Assembly: GCF_011516825.1 (NCBI RefSeq)
Contig: NZ_WOTA01000001.1
Location: 1 to 64,000, forward strand
DNA from: Acetobacter oeni
GTDB taxonomy: Bacteria > Pseudomonadota > Alphaproteobacteria > Acetobacterales > Acetobacteraceae
Reading direction: 5' to 3'
Length of the DNA stretch: 64,000 bases
Shown: positions 46,174 to 55,076 of the stretch, in pieces
How positions within the stretch are numbered: position 1 is the first letter of the stretch
Layout: each line of letters starts with the position of its first letter
Made by a program: the position numbers and the translations under genes
Notes under the pieces: model-generated
The model's database searches: none
The model's input: the letters and a program-made list of their open reading frames with translations, nothing else
What the model was told of the DNA's origin: nothing

Positions 46174-46769
46174 CACTCGCTTTGGCGCTCCTGCCTTTCC
46201 TGGCACTGCTGACAGCTTTTAGCGGGCCGGCGGTTCTCCCGGCTCTGGGGTTGCTGACGGCAATTTCAGTCGTGACGCTTCATCATTTAAATCCTGCTCT
46301 CGATACGGGCCGGATATTATTTGTTGCATTTGTAGCACTTGTTATTTCAATAGTCCCGGTCTGGAGGCTGGGCGCTTATGCGGAGCAGTCCGAACCAGCC
46401 CGCATTCCCGCAGCTCTTTCCCTCTCGCTTACTCTTAGTGTCGGCGTTTGTATGAATTTGTCCGCGGGCGAAATTTTTCCGTTTCTGTCCGGCGTGCCGG
46501 TAAATCCGTCCGCTATCACAACGGCTCTTATGATTGTTTTTGCCGGGCTTGCCACGCTTGCGGTTCGTCCCGGAATTAAATTCCAGCTTGCGGGCCTTCT
46601 CTCAGCATGTGACGGAATTCTTCTCGCAGCAGCTGATACAGCTCAGACACACGTGGTCTGGCTCTTAGGCATTGGCATTCTTTTTCTGGCTGGCGCGGGT
46701 TCGTGGCTGGCGCAACGTCTTTCATTGCTAAGTATAACATCCAACAGATACGAGCATGATAATCCCTGA
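46170..46769 (+). CDS. HyfE/NuoK-like membrane subunit, divergent
   Basis: A 199-residue protein with about six membrane segments and little else; size and place match HyfE (about 216 residues), whose C-terminal part is NuoK-like. The GTG start at 46170 overlaps the previous stop (GTGA) and has GGAGGG upstream; the longer frame from 45975 is an overlap shadow. The TGA overlaps the ATG of the next gene (TGATG). The assignment rests mainly on order and topology. Confidence 0.6.
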   Translation: MTLALALLPFLALLTAFSGPAVLPALGLLTAISVVTLHHLNPALDTGRILFVAFVALVISIVPVWRLGAYAEQSEPARIPAALSLSLTLSVGVCMNLSAGEIFPFLSGVPVNPSAITTALMIVFAGLATLAVRPGIKFQLAGLLSACDGILLAAADTAQTHVVWLLGIGILFLAGAGSWLAQRLSLLSITSNRYEHDNP

Positions 46770-47935
46770 TGGAAGCAGTATCTGAAATTTTACTTTTCCT
46801 CGCTCTCATCTGGCCGTTTCTCGCCGGGGGAGCTCTTGTTGCCTCAGTGGGGCCAGGTGCGAATGACGGCGGTGAGTTCCGTGATAATGATACTCTTCGG
46901 ATGCCATTCTCTATTTCTGGACTGGTAATGAGCGTCCTTAATTTGCCATTTGCAATTTATCTGACAATAATAAATGCGAGCACTACGCATTTCTGGCTGG
47001 TTGAGACGCCCCTGGCTGTAGTGGGAAGTGTTCTTCTGTCTGTCAGTTTGCTAACAGAATGCGCCTGCCTTCGTGCCGAGAAATATCAAAAGTATCAGCC
47101 TCTGCAGTATGCGCGGCCGTACTGGACGACAGGTCTTGTTATTGTCGCGGTTTTTCTTGCTGATCCGTTTTTGAAAATAGCAACGCTGCTTCTGGCCTCA
47201 ATCCTGAGTGTTGTCATGACTGACAGGGGGCAGGGACGTGCTGTTACAGGCTGGATGGCGCTGCGCGTAAAGGCTTCTGGAGCACTGCTTGTCCTTGCCG
47301 GGCTGCTTTTTCCAGGCCCTGCCAGCGGGCTTTTGGCCGGGGCAGGTTATGCGGTTCTGGGGGGGCTTTTTCCGGTTACCGCCTTTCCGGTGGAAAATTG
47401 TGATCAGAAGCCCGCGGATGTTCGGACAGTCTGCGCGACGTTTCGAACCGCTGCCGGCGCCTTGCTTGTTGCCGGTTCTCTGGCAATGCATCCATTATCA
47501 GTTGATGGAGGCATAATATTTTCCACGGTGTTCATTGGTTTTGGTTTCGTGACGCTTTTTGTAACGACGCTTCGGATGCAGTTTTTGACCCCTGGATATA
47601 CTGTCCGGTGGCGTCAGGGCTATAATCTGACACAGGCATGTCTTGCGCTTGCTGCTGTTGCGGCAGGACTGGAGTTGCCAGAGGTAGTCTGTCTGGCGCT
47701 GACAGCGCCGACGCTCACATTGCCATGGTTTATGTCCGGTAAAACAAAATCAGACTCTGTCCGGACCATGAGAACCGTTGAGCGGCTGGCCTGTCTTCTG
47801 CCTTTCGTAACGGTCCTGATCATTCTGTATGTCATGGCACCACGATCGGTTGCTATGATGCTGGCGCTGACAATCATTGTACTACCAGCAATCCGTCGTG
47901 TCGGACGCGATCTTCTGCCGACAGAGACTACGTAA
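46769..47935 (+). CDS. HyfF/NuoN-like membrane subunit, divergent and short
   Basis: A 388-residue multi-spanning protein in the HyfF position; HyfF in E. coli is about 526 residues, so this one is short. It keeps few lysines in hydrophobic context (FLADPFLKIATLLLASI and WMALRVKASGALLVLAGLL). The family's conserved HxWxPxAH-type region is not visible. Start ATG at 46769 overlaps the hyfE-like stop. The next gene's probable start is 67 bases after its stop, the only sizeable gap in the operon until hyfI. Confidence 0.62.
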   Translation: MEAVSEILLFLALIWPFLAGGALVASVGPGANDGGEFRDNDTLRMPFSISGLVMSVLNLPFAIYLTIINASTTHFWLVETPLAVVGSVLLSVSLLTECACLRAEKYQKYQPLQYARPYWTTGLVIVAVFLADPFLKIATLLLASILSVVMTDRGQGRAVTGWMALRVKASGALLVLAGLLFPGPASGLLAGAGYAVLGGLFPVTAFPVENCDQKPADVRTVCATFRTAAGALLVAGSLAMHPLSVDGGIIFSTVFIGFGFVTLFVTTLRMQFLTPGYTVRWRQGYNLTQACLALAAVAAGLELPEVVCLALTAPTLTLPWFMSGKTKSDSVRTMRTVERLACLLPFVTVLIILYVMAPRSVAMMLALTIIVLPAIRRVGRDLLPTETT

Positions 47936-48002
47936 TGATATTGCCTCAGACTGTCTCTGCGCCATTACAAATTTCTGCGGACAGGTTTCCGGAGTTCGGG
48001 GG

Positions 48003-49616
48003 GTGAGCGGCGGCCCGTTCCTCTTCAGTAGTGTACCGGCACTTTCTGCTCCTCAGCGGATGTCAGTCCGGCGGATCATTCGGGCGGGTCAACAGACAGC
48101 ATGTACCTGGCATTTTCGGCTGGATGAACCGGCATGGCATGAATTTGTCCAGTATCTGGTCGATGACCCCGTCGTTTTTGTGGGATTGTGGTGTGACGGA
48201 AATGAAATTTATGCGCTGCTCAACGACGGCAGTACGGCAGAAGCCGGGCCTCGACCACTGATGGCCTCTTATACGCTGGAAGGCCCGCGTTATCGCGGTT
48301 TGTCCGGCGTGCGGGCGGCGGCCGCACCGTTCGAGCGTATGATTCGGGATCTGTGGGGTGTGGAAGCAATGGAAGCTTCAGACACACGTCCTCTCATCGA
48401 TCATGGAGCGTGGACGTCTGCGGCTCCACTGGCAACAAGATCTGTTCCTTCCTCTCCAGCCTCGGGTCTCGCCGAATTTGAACCTCCCGATAAGCGGGTT
48501 GCGGCGCATGGCATGATCTTCGGCCGGGGGCCGGCAACCGGCAATACGGAAGGGCCGGTTCATTTTCGTCTCGGTGTTGCGGACGGTGTAATTCGTACAG
48601 TTGAGACACGCGCCGGATACGCACATCGCGGAATCACCGCCCGTATGCGTGAGGCAACGCTTGCCAGTGCGCTGCATCTCGCCGGGCGTGTCGGCGCCGG
48701 CTCCGCTGTCGCACATCAGTGGGCATTCAGTGCTGCCGCTGAAAACGCTCTTGGTATTGAGACCCAGAGGAGCACTAACCGCTGCCGCGTCGTTTTTTGT
48801 GAAACTGAACGTATAGCAACCCATCTTCTTATTCTTGCCCGAACAGCCAGAGCGGCAGATGCGCAGATTGCGGCAACCGGACTTTACGGTTTACGTGAGC
48901 GGATTTTACAGCTGTGCGAAGCGGCGACTGGTCATCGGCTGCTTATGGATTGTGTATGCTTCGGAAGGGAAGCGCCTGAGTGCTGGCAGGACAATGTGAC
49001 TGTCCGGGAGAAATTGCAGGCGCTCTGTGGCGAACTGATGTCTTTTTCCCGTTCCGGGATGAAAGAACTGGAACTGTTATGGCGAACAATCCCTGGTTTC
49101 CGACAACGATTGCAACAGGCCGGACGACTTTCTGATGCGAAGGCGAGGGCCCTGGAACTACAGGGTGTTGCGGGACGGGCATGCGGGCATGGCAGTGATC
49201 TCCGGACTCATCTGGAAGCTTATGACGATGCGTTGTTTCGTCCCGTGGTGTCATCCGGTGGTGATGCGTTGACGCGATGTGACGTCATGTTTGAAGAAAT
49301 CAGTGAGAGTTTCAGAATTCTGGAAAGCATCTCGGAGCAGCTTCTTAACAGTCATGATAATGGAGAAACAGGATCAGGTCCGGCGGTTGTCATGCTGGCG
49401 GAACCTTGCAAAGGCTACGCGGCCATCGAAGGGCCTCATGGTCCGGTGTGGTATGTCGTCAGCTTGCAGGATGGGAGGGTAAGACAATGTTATATCTCCG
49501 ACCCGGCATCCAGGCTGCTGATGGCTCTTGAACAAAGTGTTCCGGGAACCACTCCCGACAATTTTGATCTGGTAAGATGCTCTTTCGGCATTTCGATTGC
49601 AGCCGCTGATCTGTAA
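48003..49616 (+). CDS. HyfG/HycE-like large subunit (NuoC-NuoD fusion) lacking Ni-Fe cysteines
   Basis: A 537-residue protein with an N-terminal NuoC-like part (to about residue 140) and a NuoD/hydrogenase large-subunit part. EGPVHFRLGVADGVIRTVE, GYAHRGITARMREATL and AAAENALGIE align with HycE (GHFRL, YVHRGMEKL, SVENAMGI). Where HycE has RVCGICGFAH this protein reads RVGAGSAVAHQ, and the C-terminal DPCxSC is replaced by the end CSFGISIAAADL. All four nickel-iron ligands are therefore missing and it cannot be a hydrogenase. GTG 48003 with GGAG upstream was chosen; the open frame begins at 47877 inside the previous gene, and ATG 48060 is another option. Confidence 0.8.
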   Translation: MSGGPFLFSSVPALSAPQRMSVRRIIRAGQQTACTWHFRLDEPAWHEFVQYLVDDPVVFVGLWCDGNEIYALLNDGSTAEAGPRPLMASYTLEGPRYRGLSGVRAAAAPFERMIRDLWGVEAMEASDTRPLIDHGAWTSAAPLATRSVPSSPASGLAEFEPPDKRVAAHGMIFGRGPATGNTEGPVHFRLGVADGVIRTVETRAGYAHRGITARMREATLASALHLAGRVGAGSAVAHQWAFSAAAENALGIETQRSTNRCRVVFCETERIATHLLILARTARAADAQIAATGLYGLRERILQLCEAATGHRLLMDCVCFGREAPECWQDNVTVREKLQALCGELMSFSRSGMKELELLWRTIPGFRQRLQQAGRLSDAKARALELQGVAGRACGHGSDLRTHLEAYDDALFRPVVSSGGDALTRCDVMFEEISESFRILESISEQLLNSHDNGETGSGPAVVMLAEPCKGYAAIEGPHGPVWYVVSLQDGRVRQCYISDPASRLLMALEQSVPGTTPDNFDLVRCSFGISIAAADL

Positions 49617-49675
49617 TAAGAGTAAACGGGCAGGTCTTCACCGGGGAGGCCCGCATCAGAGGGAGATAGGATGTC

Positions 49676-50191
49676 GTGTCGACTGTTCTGATGCGTGCAT
49701 TGTTTGCGTCTCTGCTGGCACCGTCCGGTCCGGCTCTGCCGCCCGTGGTATCCCGGTCGCCTCTGATGCTGTTTCACGTTGATAGCGGCGGATGTGAAGC
49801 CTGTGGCTCCGAAGTGGAGGCCCTAATTAATGGCGGTTTCGGTCTGGCCGAAGCCGGGGTGGGTTTTGCAGGTAATCCCCGGACTGCGGATATGCTGCTC
49901 GTGACCGGCGCCTGTTCGCGCATGATGGCACCTGTGGTCAGAGCGGCGTGGGACGCCATGCCTTGCCCAAAAGGCTTGCTGGCTGTCGGATCGTGCGCCA
50001 TTGATGGCGGTCCGTTCTCAGCAAATTATGCCATGCTTGGTGGTCTTGGCGGGTGTTCTTCGGTTGACTGTGCCATTCCGGGATGCCCGCCTTCACCGCA
50101 TCATATTCTGGAAGGGATCGTAGCGTTAATTGCAACGACTCCGTTCAGTCCGGATCATCAGGACGGCAGCGCGTCCGCGGTAACCGGTTAG
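49676..50191 (+). CDS. HyfI/NuoB-like [4Fe-4S] small subunit
   Basis: A 171-residue NuoB/HycG-type protein. The four expected cluster ligands are present: SGGCEACGSEV (CxxC), LAVGSCAIDGG and CAIPGCPPSPHH. Extra cysteines occur in VTGACSR and GCSSVDC. The retained cluster suggests the complex still carries electrons at the N2 position although the large subunit has no nickel site. The start is GTG 49676 (GGGAGATAGG upstream) or ATG 49691. It is the last operon gene; pss lies convergent 36 bases away. Confidence 0.85.
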   Translation: MSTVLMRALFASLLAPSGPALPPVVSRSPLMLFHVDSGGCEACGSEVEALINGGFGLAEAGVGFAGNPRTADMLLVTGACSRMMAPVVRAAWDAMPCPKGLLAVGSCAIDGGPFSANYAMLGGLGGCSSVDCAIPGCPPSPHHILEGIVALIATTPFSPDHQDGSASAVTG

Positions 50192-50227
50192 GGTAATGAT
50201 GAAAAAAATCTGCGGCCCGTAAATTTC

Positions 50228-51115
50228 TCAGGCCTCCGGAACGTCTTCCTCTTCCTGAAGAGCTTCGGCCGCCCGTCTCAGGCGGAGAAAACTTATCCGG
50301 CTCAGAGGCAGAAGGGCAACGTAAGCAATGCCCATTCCGGCCAGTACGCCCCAGGGATCGGCCACAAGAACGACGACATAGGCGCCGCAACCGAGCATGA
50401 CAGGCAATACAAACCTGGCCGGGACTTTAAAGTTTTTGAATGACCAGACAGGAAGCGTCGAAACGAGCAGAAACGCCGTGCTGGCAAGTGTGAGAGCAGG
50501 CAACCACGGAAGGCGTGTCAGTTCATAAAGATTCCGATACCCGAGTTTGTCGGCTTCCAGACCTAAAAAGAGCGGAAACAATGCAAGACCCGCCCCGGCC
50601 GGAGCGGGGACACCGGTAAAAAAATTACTGGCATATTTGGGCTTCTCTTCTTCTCCGTCCAAGCTCGCATTAAAGCGTGCCAGCCGTAATGCCATGCATA
50701 CAGTGAAAAGAATGCAGGGAAGAAAGGCGTACCGGCCAGCATCTTTTAATGCCCACAAATAAAGCACAAACGAGGGTGCAACACCGAAGCACAGAAAATC
50801 AGAGAGGCTGTCAAATTCCGCGCCAAAACGCGTCGATCCACGAAGCAGACGGGCAATACGCCCGTCGAGTCCGTCTATAACCGCCGAAATCAGCAACGCG
50901 ATGGCAGCGCTCTGAAAGCGTCCATCCAGTGCAAACCGCATTCCCATGAGGCCGCTGCACAGACCAAGCATGGTAAGAAGGTTAGGGATCAGCCGGTTGA
51001 AGGACGGCCCTCTTACACGCCTGCGCGGTAAGCGGGTGGCTCTGAGCCGTCGCCGTTTGCGACGCTGGGGTGCTGTCTCTGCCATATCAGCTGTCGTGCC
51101 CGGGTCTGCTAACAT
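50228..51115 (-). CDS. pssA: CDP-diacylglycerol-serine O-phosphatidyltransferase
   Basis: A 295-residue membrane enzyme with the CDP-alcohol phosphotransferase motif DGRIARLLRGSTRFGAEFDS followed by LSD (DG-x2-AR-x8-G-x3-D-x3-D). It makes phosphatidylserine from CDP-diacylglycerol and serine. The N-terminus is strongly basic (QRRKRRRLRATRLPRRRVR), and about eight membrane segments follow. An ATG ten codons in (MAETAPQ) is an alternative start. psd, the next step, lies 86 bases upstream on the same strand, and plsC is divergent, so three phospholipid genes are together. Confidence 0.93.
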   Translation of the reverse strand: MLADPGTTADMAETAPQRRKRRRLRATRLPRRRVRGPSFNRLIPNLLTMLGLCSGLMGMRFALDGRFQSAAIALLISAVIDGLDGRIARLLRGSTRFGAEFDSLSDFLCFGVAPSFVLYLWALKDAGRYAFLPCILFTVCMALRLARFNASLDGEEEKPKYASNFFTGVPAPAGAGLALFPLFLGLEADKLGYRNLYELTRLPWLPALTLASTAFLLVSTLPVWSFKNFKVPARFVLPVMLGCGAYVVVLVADPWGVLAGMGIAYVALLPLSRISFLRLRRAAEALQEEEDVPEA

Positions 51116-51201
51116 GGTGCGCTGAATAACCTGAAATCGACCAGGTAATCCGCTTCCATGGGCATGGGAACGCAGGACTGCGAATTGGCCGCAGTCCGAA
51201 T

Positions 51202-51897
51202 TTACGACGCAAGCTGCGCGATGACGGTTTCGCCACCGATCATCGTCTGACCCACTTCTGTCAGAGGTGTTACGCCCGGTGGCAGATAGACATCAGTGCG
51301 GGAACCGAATCGAATCAGACCAAACCGCTCGCCTGCTTCCAGCCGGTCTCCCGGTTTGACCGAGCAGACAATACGACGTGCGATCAGACCGGCAATCTGA
51401 ACGACCGCAACCATACGTCCGTCTGGCAGCGTCACGCTCAGGGCATTTCGCTCATTTTCCGTCGAAGCCTTATCGAGGCTGGCGTTGAGAAACTTGCCGG
51501 GATGGTAGGCTATGCGTGTAACTGTACCTGCGACAGGGATACGGTTCACATGCACGTCCAGAACCGACAGGAAGGTGGCAACACGCCAGACAGGCGTATC
51601 GCCCATTCCAAGTTCAGGCGGAGGTGCAATTTTCTCGATTGAGACGATACGACCATCCGCAGGTGCCAGCACCAGGCCTTCGCGGGCCGGAGGAACCCGG
51701 TTCGGATCCCGAAAAAAATACAGACAAAAGCCGAAAAACAGACCACTTGCCATGCCGACCCGACGCAAGACCGGACAATTGAGGCGCCACCCCAAATAGC
51801 GGGCGACAAGTGTCGCCGCGCCTGAAACACCCAGGAACGGGCGGGCTTCAGGATGAGGGCGGGCAATGACAAGTTTGATCGAATTGAGAAGCGACAT
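51202..51897 (-). CDS. psd: Phosphatidylserine decarboxylase proenzyme
   Basis: A 231-residue short-type Psd. [13 protein letters not shown] near the C-terminus holds the Gly-Ser self-cleavage site that makes the pyruvoyl group. [23 protein letters not shown] and [15 protein letters not shown] are typical segments. It converts phosphatidylserine to phosphatidylethanolamine at the inner membrane, directly after the PssA step. One membrane segment lies near residues 15-50. It is divergent from plsC. Confidence 0.95.
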   Translation of the reverse strand: MSLLNSIKLVIARPHPEARPFLGVSGAATLVARYLGWRLNCPVLRRVGMASGLFFGFCLYFFRDPNRVPPAREGLVLAPADGRIVSIEKIAPPPELGMGDTPVWRVATFLSVLDVHVNRIPVAGTVTRIAYHPGKFLNASLDKASTENERNALSVTLPDGRMVAVVQIAGLIARRIVCSVKPGDRLEAGERFGLIRFGSRTDVYLPPGVTPLTEVGQTMIGGETVIAQLAS

Positions 51898-52065
51898 GGT
51901 TCGGTTTCTGGCCGGTCAGCGCGGGATAATCAAGTGTCATATCGGAGTGGCAGCCCTCAGGCTTGCACGGGCAGGGGTTTTCTGGTCTGCATCCGGCGCT
52001 TCACGGTTCGGGTCGGGACTGGTCAGGCTCGCCTGCAGCCACCACAACACGGAGGCCGCTGCTCC

Positions 52066-52812
52066 ATGATTATGCTCCGCTCCGCTGCGTTCAGGGCGTA
52101 TCTCGTTGTCGCGACCATTTTGCTGGGGCTGGTTTCCTTGCCTCTGCGGGCGTTTGCTCACGGATTCGCTCTGCCTTATGCGCGATTATGGAGTGCCGTC
52201 CTTCTCGAAGGTATGCGGCGGATCTGCCGAATTAAAACCCGTGTCATCGGGCTTGAAAAACTCCCGCTGGATCGTCCGTTTATCATAGCATCACAGCATC
52301 AGTCGGCTTTCGATACGCTGGTCTGGATGACCCTGGTGCCACGACCCGCCTATGTCATGAAACAGGAGCTTCTGCGTGTTCCTTTCATGGGGCCAATGCT
52401 CAAACTCACCGGAATGATTGCTATCGAACGGACAGCCGGCAGCAAGGCCATGCGCGCGTTGCTGCGCGAAACCGACAGGGCAGCAAAAGAAGGGCGGCAA
52501 ATGATTATTTTTCCGGAAGGCAGCCGCCTGGCCCCTGGCGAGAAGACAGCCCTCAGGCCCGGGATTGTCGCAATGGCCCGCCACACCCGGCTGCCGGTTT
52601 ATCCTGTTGTCACCAATTCAGGACTTTTCTGGCCCAATAAGGGCATTCTTAAGCGACCCGGAACGATCTCGATCGTTGTGTGTGATCCCGTTGAAGGGGC
52701 AGATCGCCGCGTTATGCTCGGAGCGATCGAGCAGGCATGGCGTGACGCCGAGCCGCTTCTGGTGAACAGGAGCGAAGCTCAGCATCCTCTTGTGGATAAC
52801 TCTGTGGGATAA
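52066..52812 (+). CDS. plsC: 1-acyl-sn-glycerol-3-phosphate acyltransferase
   Basis: A 248-residue membrane acyltransferase with the catalytic SQHQSAFDT (H-x4-D) and the acceptor-binding IIFPEGSRLAPGE. It makes phosphatidic acid, the precursor of CDP-diacylglycerol used by PssA. An N-terminal membrane helix (AYLVVATILLGLVSLPLRAF) precedes the domain. ATG 52066 has GGAGG ten bases upstream; the open frame back to 51853 overlaps psd and is not family-like. A DnaA-box-like sequence lies in its last codons. Confidence 0.92.
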   Translation: MIMLRSAAFRAYLVVATILLGLVSLPLRAFAHGFALPYARLWSAVLLEGMRRICRIKTRVIGLEKLPLDRPFIIASQHQSAFDTLVWMTLVPRPAYVMKQELLRVPFMGPMLKLTGMIAIERTAGSKAMRALLRETDRAAKEGRQMIIFPEGSRLAPGEKTALRPGIVAMARHTRLPVYPVVTNSGLFWPNKGILKRPGTISIVVCDPVEGADRRVMLGAIEQAWRDAEPLLVNRSEAQHPLVDNSVG

Positions 52813-53041
52813 AACGCGGCGTGTTCATGGCTATATTGTGAAAGCCGGAAGTTCAAACGGGATATGGCAGTTTCCTGAGTCAAGATCGATTTTCAGCATG
52901 ACCTGCACTTTATTCGAAAGCCGCAGAAAACAGCGATTTTTATCGATTCGCATCGAACGTCGCATCGCCAGAAAATGATAAGATTGCAGGGGATAACTTT
53001 CCCGATTTTCGTGGATGAAACCTACGCTGACCTGTGGATAA
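52791..53041. promoter_or_regulatory. DnaA-box cluster in and after plsC
   Basis: TGTGGATAA (complement TTATCCACA, the strong DnaA box) occurs exactly at 52791-52799 and at 53033-53041. Weaker relatives lie between (TGTGGGATAA, GGGGATAAC, GTGGATGAA). The 286-base gap 52813-53098 is otherwise featureless and fairly AT-rich, with AGATCGATTTT and TTTTTATCGATTC runs. It could be a DnaA-regulated promoter, a DnaA-titration site or an origin; no hemE, parA or dnaA gene is next to it. Confidence 0.45.
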
Positions 53042-53098
53042 AATCCGCGAGCCGTCAGGGCACATCACACTGACGAGGCATAATTCCATATTGAGTTC

Positions 53099-54265
53099 AT
53101 GGATTTACGCGTGGAAGATGAGGCGATGTACGAGGCGAAAATCCTGCTGTGGGGCATGTGTGGGCTGGCGCTGGCAGGCCTGACCGGTTTCGCTCTGATT
53201 GCCGTTAACGCATCTGAAAATCGGGCCGCGACAAAGGCGCTTCTGACTGCGCGGGACGATCTCGCACAAGCCGGATGGAGACTGAACTGGCGTACTATGT
53301 CTTCACGTTTCGCGATTTTATCGACAGAAACCGATCTTACGGATGTCAGATTATCCGGATATGTCGGGGATAAACACCTGTTGTATGGCTGTGACCACGT
53401 TACCGTTAAAACAGGTCGATTTCAGTCAGGACATATCAGGCTGACTTTTGGCGGTTCGCAGGCTCTTGCTGTTGCCAGCGGCACGGATAAATCCGGAAGT
53501 GTCATATTTGCAATGCGGTTGAGCGGACACGGGAGCGCTGCATCCGTACATTTTGCTGAAAATTCCGATGCAGGCGGAAAAGCAATATTCATCTTACCTG
53601 AAGAAACTGCCGATATCGAAGTTTCACCGATTCGTTATGGTGCAACTTCAGGGCCGTTGATTTTGCAATTAATCGGTGTGCGCTCGGTCATTACATGGAG
53701 CTCTGTCAGCAAGAGTCAGTTCACACTGGCCTCCGATACTTCACTGGCCTCGGTGAGGCTGCCTTTTTCCGTGACGGGCCTGGGTAACCGGATAACTGCG
53801 CTCCGGGCGGCGGCCTCTGTCAGCGGATCATCTGGTGATGCGGCAAATGGTGGCGGAAATCACAGTAACACAACTTTCACTCTTCATATCGGGGAAGGAA
53901 AGCTCGGGCCTCTGTCTGCAACACTCGCCGGACGGCTTGTTTATGAAAAACAAAGCACCGGCGATTTTAATCTCACCCTTCATGGACTCGATCAGACCGC
54001 ACACAATTTGTCGGAAGCCGGGAGCATCTCTCCTCCGGTCGCACAGATCGCGCATCTTTTTTCTCTGGCAGTGACCCGAGCGTCGCGCGGTTTATCTGTA
54101 AAGGAAAATCCTGTCGGGCCAGACGATAATGATCCGGGCCAGACCGCCGATAAAACCTCGCTCACCCTTCCGGTTCGGATTCGAAACGGATCATGGATGG
54201 TGGGTAACCTGCCTGTGGAAACTCTCGGTTCTCTGTTGCCCGGTAATATGCGTCCGGTCCGGTAA
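53099..54265 (+). CDS. DUF2125-like periplasmic/membrane-anchored protein
   Basis: A 388-residue protein with one N-terminal membrane helix (LLWGMCGLALAGLTGFALIA, near residues 16-36) and a large exported part rich in beta-type segments. SRFAILSTETDLTDVRLSGY and the alternating pattern after it recall alphaproteobacterial DUF2125 proteins, but I am not certain. No catalytic motif is seen. An ATG at 53126 with GAGG just before it is an alternative start. Function is unknown; its neighbours are plsC and gloB. Confidence 0.55.
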   Translation: MDLRVEDEAMYEAKILLWGMCGLALAGLTGFALIAVNASENRAATKALLTARDDLAQAGWRLNWRTMSSRFAILSTETDLTDVRLSGYVGDKHLLYGCDHVTVKTGRFQSGHIRLTFGGSQALAVASGTDKSGSVIFAMRLSGHGSAASVHFAENSDAGGKAIFILPEETADIEVSPIRYGATSGPLILQLIGVRSVITWSSVSKSQFTLASDTSLASVRLPFSVTGLGNRITALRAAASVSGSSGDAANGGGNHSNTTFTLHIGEGKLGPLSATLAGRLVYEKQSTGDFNLTLHGLDQTAHNLSEAGSISPPVAQIAHLFSLAVTRASRGLSVKENPVGPDDNDPGQTADKTSLTLPVRIRNGSWMVGNLPVETLGSLLPGNMRPVR

Positions 54266-54285
54266 CGGTCCTGAAAAGCGGTTTG

Positions 54286-55014
54286 TTATCTGGCCTGATC
54301 TTTTTCATGCCTCAGCCTGGCGAGTGTTTCGATGTCCGGCGCCCGCAGAAACGGATTGCAGGCACGTTCGCTGCCCAGCGTGGAAGGCAGGGTCGGTTTA
54401 TGTTCAGCCCGTAAAGCGAAAACCTCCGCAGCTTTTCTTGCTAAAGCAGCGTTATCGGGATCAATGCGAAGATCAAATCTGGCGTTCGATTCGGTATATT
54501 CATGTCCGCAATAGACACGCGTCTGGTCCGGGAGAGCGTCAAACCGACGAAAGCTGTCGAACAGGTCTTTTGCCGTTCCCTCGAACAGCCGGCCGCAACC
54601 CAGGCTGAACAGAGTATCTCCACAAAACAGGGAAGGCGGATCTGCAAAGTAATAGGCAATGTGGCCAAGGGTATGCCCTGGCGTGTCAATCACTGATGCC
54701 CGGCTGTCGCCGAGTGTTACATGATCGCCAGCACGCACGGCCTGATCCAGGCGGGGCAGGCGGGCTTCATCTGCCTCAGCGCCGACCATTCGTGCGCCAT
54801 AACGTTCCCGGAGGACTTCCGCGCCGCCTGTATGATCGGAATGATGGTGCGTCAGCAGAATAAGGTCCAGCCGACCGCCATGAGCTTCAATCACAGTACG
54901 AACCGGAGCCGGGTCTCCGGGGTCAACCACGGCAACAGCACCGGTTTTCTCATCGGTCAATAACCAGACATAATTGTCTGACAGAGCGGGAATAGGCAAA
55001 ACTGTGACTGGCAT
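54286..55014 (-). CDS. gloB: Hydroxyacylglutathione hydrolase (glyoxalase II)
   Basis: A 242-residue metallo-beta-lactamase fold protein with the metal site THHHSDHTGG, then IDTPGHTLGHIAYYF, FCGDTLFSLGCGRLFEGT and VYCGHEYTESN. The C-terminal glyoxalase II substrate domain (LPSTLGSERACNPFLR) is present. It hydrolyses S-lactoylglutathione in methylglyoxal detoxification. ATG at 55014 with GGAG upstream was chosen over the frame start at 55053. It is divergent from the methyltransferase gene. Confidence 0.95.
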   Translation of the reverse strand: MPVTVLPIPALSDNYVWLLTDEKTGAVAVVDPGDPAPVRTVIEAHGGRLDLILLTHHHSDHTGGAEVLRERYGARMVGAEADEARLPRLDQAVRAGDHVTLGDSRASVIDTPGHTLGHIAYYFADPPSLFCGDTLFSLGCGRLFEGTAKDLFDSFRRFDALPDQTRVYCGHEYTESNARFDLRIDPDNAALARKAAEVFALRAEHKPTLPSTLGSERACNPFLRAPDIETLARLRHEKDQAR

Positions 55015-55076
55015 CCGGTGATCTCCGCCTGTGCTGCTGTCGCCTCGTGGCATGGCTTTCTGATAGTGTACGCATC

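Noticed and set aside
48003-50191. Functional [NiFe] hydrogenase
   Set aside because: The gene order invites a hydrogenase-4 label, but all four Ni-Fe cysteines of the large subunit are missing, so hydrogen chemistry is not supported.
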